Shown piece after piece: positions 7,752-9,533 of a DNA stretch of 9,533 nucleotides (the stretch's first letter is position 1; the number at the start of each line of letters is the position of its first letter). The notes beneath the pieces are model-generated. The model saw nothing but the letters and a program-made list of their open reading frames with translations, was not told where the DNA came from and did no database searches. The stretch is from Pyrinomonadaceae bacterium (GTDB taxonomy: Bacteria; Acidobacteriota; Blastocatellia; Pyrinomonadales; Pyrinomonadaceae). Made by a program: the position numbers and the translations under genes. The stretch lies in assembly GCA_013812565.1 (NCBI GenBank), contig JACCTF010000049.1, positions 1 through 9,533 on the forward strand, read 5' to 3'.

Positions 7752-7814
7752 GGGCCGATGTGTTAAGTTCGATGCCGTACAGGTTTACGAGTAAACTTAT
7801 CCATACATCGGCCC
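7752..7814. repeat. Perfect 10-bp inverted repeat enclosing a 14-bp palindrome
   Basis: GGGCCGATGT (7752-7761) and ACATCGGCCC (7805-7814) are exact reverse complements 43 bases apart. Between them lies GTTTAC-GA-GTAAAC (7783-7796), a tight palindrome. The tight one has the size and A/T-flanked shape of LacI-family operators. The outer pair could form an RNA stem or a second binding site. No T-run follows, so termination is unlikely. Confidence 0.6.
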
Positions 7815-8022
7815 TACTTATCTGAGCAAACCGGATGGCGCGTAGGGCGGCGTATGCCCCAGACAACAGCCCCACAGTTTGCTGACTTTTAACTTTAGAT
7901 ATCCCTGGCAACATAGAATTTACATCACTTCTAAAACCTTGCTGCGAGCGAGGTCGTTTAGTATTTCATACCGGCTACAAGAACTATTTTTCGCAGTGTA
8001 GATTGAGGCTGCAACAGTTCAC

Positions 8023-8049
8023 CGCCCTTCTGGTTTTTGGCGAAGGGCG
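8023..8049 (+). promoter_or_regulatory. GC-rich leader hairpin upstream of the ROK/LacI-type regulator
   Basis: CGCCCTTC (8023-8030) and GAAGGGCG (8042-8049) pair perfectly over 8 bp around an 11-base loop (tggtttttggc). The stem ends ten bases before the GAGGAG ribosome site. It may be a control element in the leader. It lacks a following T-tract, so it is not a typical intrinsic terminator. Confidence 0.5.
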
Positions 8050-8058
8050 TTAGGGTTA

Positions 8059-8064
8059 GAGGAG
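8059..8064 (+). promoter_or_regulatory. Ribosome binding site deciding a GTG start
   Basis: GAGGAG lies five bases before the GTG at 8070, exactly where the LacI-type HTH begins (VATLRDVAARAG). Site and domain boundary agree, so the GTG start is well supported. Confidence 0.8.
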
Positions 8065-8069
8065 ATACC

Positions 8070-9533
8070 GTGGCAACTTTACGTGACGTCGCCGCTCGTG
8101 CCGGCGTTTCAACGGCAACTGTTTCGCATGTCATCAACAACTCTCGACGCACCACGCCTGAAACACGCGCGCGCGTTGAACAGGCAATCACTGAACTTGA
8201 CTTTGTTCCAAGCCGAGCCGGGCGGTTGCTTGCGCTGCAAAAAAGCTCGTCAACTCGTACATCGTCTGACGCAGAGCACGCCATCGCGGAGGTTGCTGAT
8301 GGTTTTTCGGATGATCAGAAGACATCTCTGCAAGATAATTCACGCGCACCACAAAGCGAGCACCCGAGTCTTTCAAGCGGCACAGTGCGCACGCTGCTCA
8401 GGGCAGTCCGCGCCGCTCAGCCCGTCTCGCGCGCTGAACTCGCCAGGCGATTAGCAGTTAACCGCAGCACCATCACGGAGCTTGTTAAACCGCTCTTAGC
8501 TTCCGGCGTGTTGCACGAAGGGGAGCCAGAAGCATCAGGCGTGCGAGGCCGCACGGGGCGTCCGCCCATCGGATTGTCTTTCAACACCCGGCGCGCCTTT
8601 TTCATCGGCGTGAACATCGGTGTTCGGCAGAGCCAAGTTGGCATCACAACCACAGACCACCAGAAGTTAGCCGAAACAAGTTTCGATACGCCTGCCGACT
8701 CAGCAGCGGCGCTCGCGCACATTAATTCAACGATCACCGAAATACGCGCTCAGATTCCGGAGGGAGCTCAAACTTTTATCGGCGTGAGCGTACCAAGCCC
8801 CGTCTGTGCCGAACATGCGCGGTTGCTTTACGCGCCGCATCTTGGTTGGCGCGATGTAAACATTCGGGAAGCACTGCGCTTCACAGAGCGACGCGACAAC
8901 GCTGGTAAGGTTGATAAGGTGAATAGCGATCATGTGGTGCCGGTCGTCGTCGAGAACGATGCTACGGCTGCCGCGATGTACGAAGTCAGGCGACGCATGC
9001 GCGAATCAGCCGATGGTTTATGGAAAGACTTCATTCTAGTGCGTGCCGGGACAGGAATCGGTGTCGGCCTGGTGCGTGATGGCGAAGTATACCGCGGCAC
9101 CGGAGTTGATGAAGGCTTGGCCGGTGAGTTTGGACATATGACGATTGTCGCGGGCGGAAAGCCGTGCGCGTGCGGCAATCGCGGATGCTGGGAACGCTAT
9201 GCATCGGCAACGGCCGCGGTCGCACTCTATATGGGAGATCGTGCGTCCACAGGCAGCGCTATCGCACCACGCTTTGTCGAGATCGCGGCGCGCGCCGAAG
9301 CCGGAGAACGCCGTGCGCAAAGCACACTTGAGCGCGTTGGCGAGTATCTTGGCATCGGCATCGCCAACTTGATCGCCGGACTAGGCGTGCCGCGTGTCGT
9401 GGTCTCGGGTCGCATCATCTACGGCTGGCGTTTCTTGCGCGAGCCGCTCCACGAAGCTGTGCGGCGCACGATGGTCGGGAGATTGGCGCAGTGGTCAGTG
9501 GAGGCTGGCGAGCCAACGGGCGCAGGATTAGGC
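8070..9533 (+). CDS. LacI-type HTH / winged HTH / ROK-domain fusion regulator, 3' end outside window
   Basis: One frame is open for 488 codons to the window edge. Residues 3-53 are a LacI-family DNA-binding domain: TLRDVAARAGVSTATVSHVI, then a hinge-like FVPSRAGRLLAL. Residues 58-103 form a Ser/Asp/Gln-rich linker. Residues 104-172 are the winged HTH usual in ROK repressors (VSRAELARRLAVNRSTITEL, then RGRTGRPPIGLSFN). The ROK domain runs from about 175. It keeps END (295-297, catalytic-type Asp297), GTGIG (327-331), EFGH (353-356) and the zinc cysteines 366, 368 and 373 in CACGNRGC. The first phosphate motif, normally DIGGT, reads NIGVR (182-186), so kinase activity is doubtful. Likely role: a repressor or activator sensing a sugar or sugar phosphate. 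Typical ROK regulators have one HTH and about 400 residues. Only a few tens of residues should be missing at the end. The domains are clear; the effector and targets are unknown. Confidence 0.9.
   Translation, partial: MATLRDVAARAGVSTATVSHVINNSRRTTPETRARVEQAITELDFVPSRAGRLLALQKSSSTRTSSDAEHAIAEVADGFSDDQKTSLQDNSRAPQSEHPSLSSGTVRTLLRAVRAAQPVSRAELARRLAVNRSTITELVKPLLASGVLHEGEPEASGVRGRTGRPPIGLSFNTRRAFFIGVNIGVRQSQVGITTTDHQKLAETSFDTPADSAAALAHINSTITEIRAQIPEGAQTFIGVSVPSPVCAEHARLLYAPHLGWRDVNIREALRFTERRDNAGKVDKVNSDHVVPVVVENDATAAAMYEVRRRMRESADGLWKDFILVRAGTGIGVGLVRDGEVYRGTGVDEGLAGEFGHMTIVAGGKPCACGNRGCWERYASATAAVALYMGDRASTGSAIAPRFVEIAARAEAGERRAQSTLERVGEYLGIGIANLIAGLGVPRVVVSGRIIYGWRFLREPLHEAVRRTMVGRLAQWSVEAGEPTGAGLG

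Larger units (their letters stand above)
7290..8069. other. 780-bp divergent spacer between the TPR gene and the ROK/LacI-type regulator
   Basis: No frame has a convincing ribosome site. The part near the TPR gene (7290-7580) holds CCGCTTG/CAAGCGG (7372-7378 with 7417-7423) and a GTTC-T-GAAC palindrome near 7361. The middle holds the inverted repeat at 7752-7814. The part near the regulator holds a possible -10 box TAGAAT (7914-7919), for which I cannot point to a good -35, and the leader hairpin at 8023-8049. The length is generous for two divergent promoters. Confidence 0.5.

Noticed and set aside
7687..7914. 75-codon minus-strand frame in the spacer
   Set aside because: There is no ribosome site before its ATG, and it is crossed by the inverted repeat at 7752-7814.

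Overview
The window looks like chromosomal DNA of moderate GC from a free-living heterotrophic bacterium. I lean towards Acidobacteriota (Blastocatellia-like): the Bacillus-type SdhB, the lactate-dehydrogenase-like malate dehydrogenase, the exported TPR protein and the heptamer-rich spacers fit together there. This is inference from protein character and could not be checked by a search. No tRNA, rRNA, CRISPR array, transposase or phage gene was seen.

Left part (1-3942) is a respiratory/TCA locus. The 3' end of sdhA and a complete sdhB run rightwards with an ATGA overlap. They converge on icd and mdh, which run leftwards as a probable two-gene operon. The two units meet at a nested hairpin (1590-1640) that could terminate transcription both ways. 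The locus therefore encodes succinate oxidation at the membrane and the soluble isocitrate and malate dehydrogenases. A near-consensus promoter (4077-4106, minus strand) lies upstream of icd. The icd-mdh spacer is filled by two inverted arrays of a 7-bp unit (GTGACAA/TTGTCAC), and the icd stop codon lies inside one array.

Middle part (3943-6029) is gene-poor. It holds one clear gene, a stand-alone Smr-domain protein with a very basic tail (4365-4781). About 1.25 kb follows that is mostly non-coding and carries several inverted repeats, plus one or two small minus-strand ORFs (5234-5494, and a weaker 5491-5613) joined by an ATGA overlap.

Right part (6030-9533) holds an exported TPR protein on the minus strand and a 780-bp divergent spacer with palindromes. 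A rightward regulator then runs off the window end. That regulator (8070-9533) is the most unusual object here: one open frame encodes a LacI-type HTH, a linker, a second winged HTH of the usual ROK-repressor type, and a ROK sugar-sensor domain. Its ATP-binding motif is degenerate, but its sugar- and zinc-binding signature is intact. A LacI-operator-sized palindrome and a GC-rich leader hairpin lie upstream and could belong to its own control.
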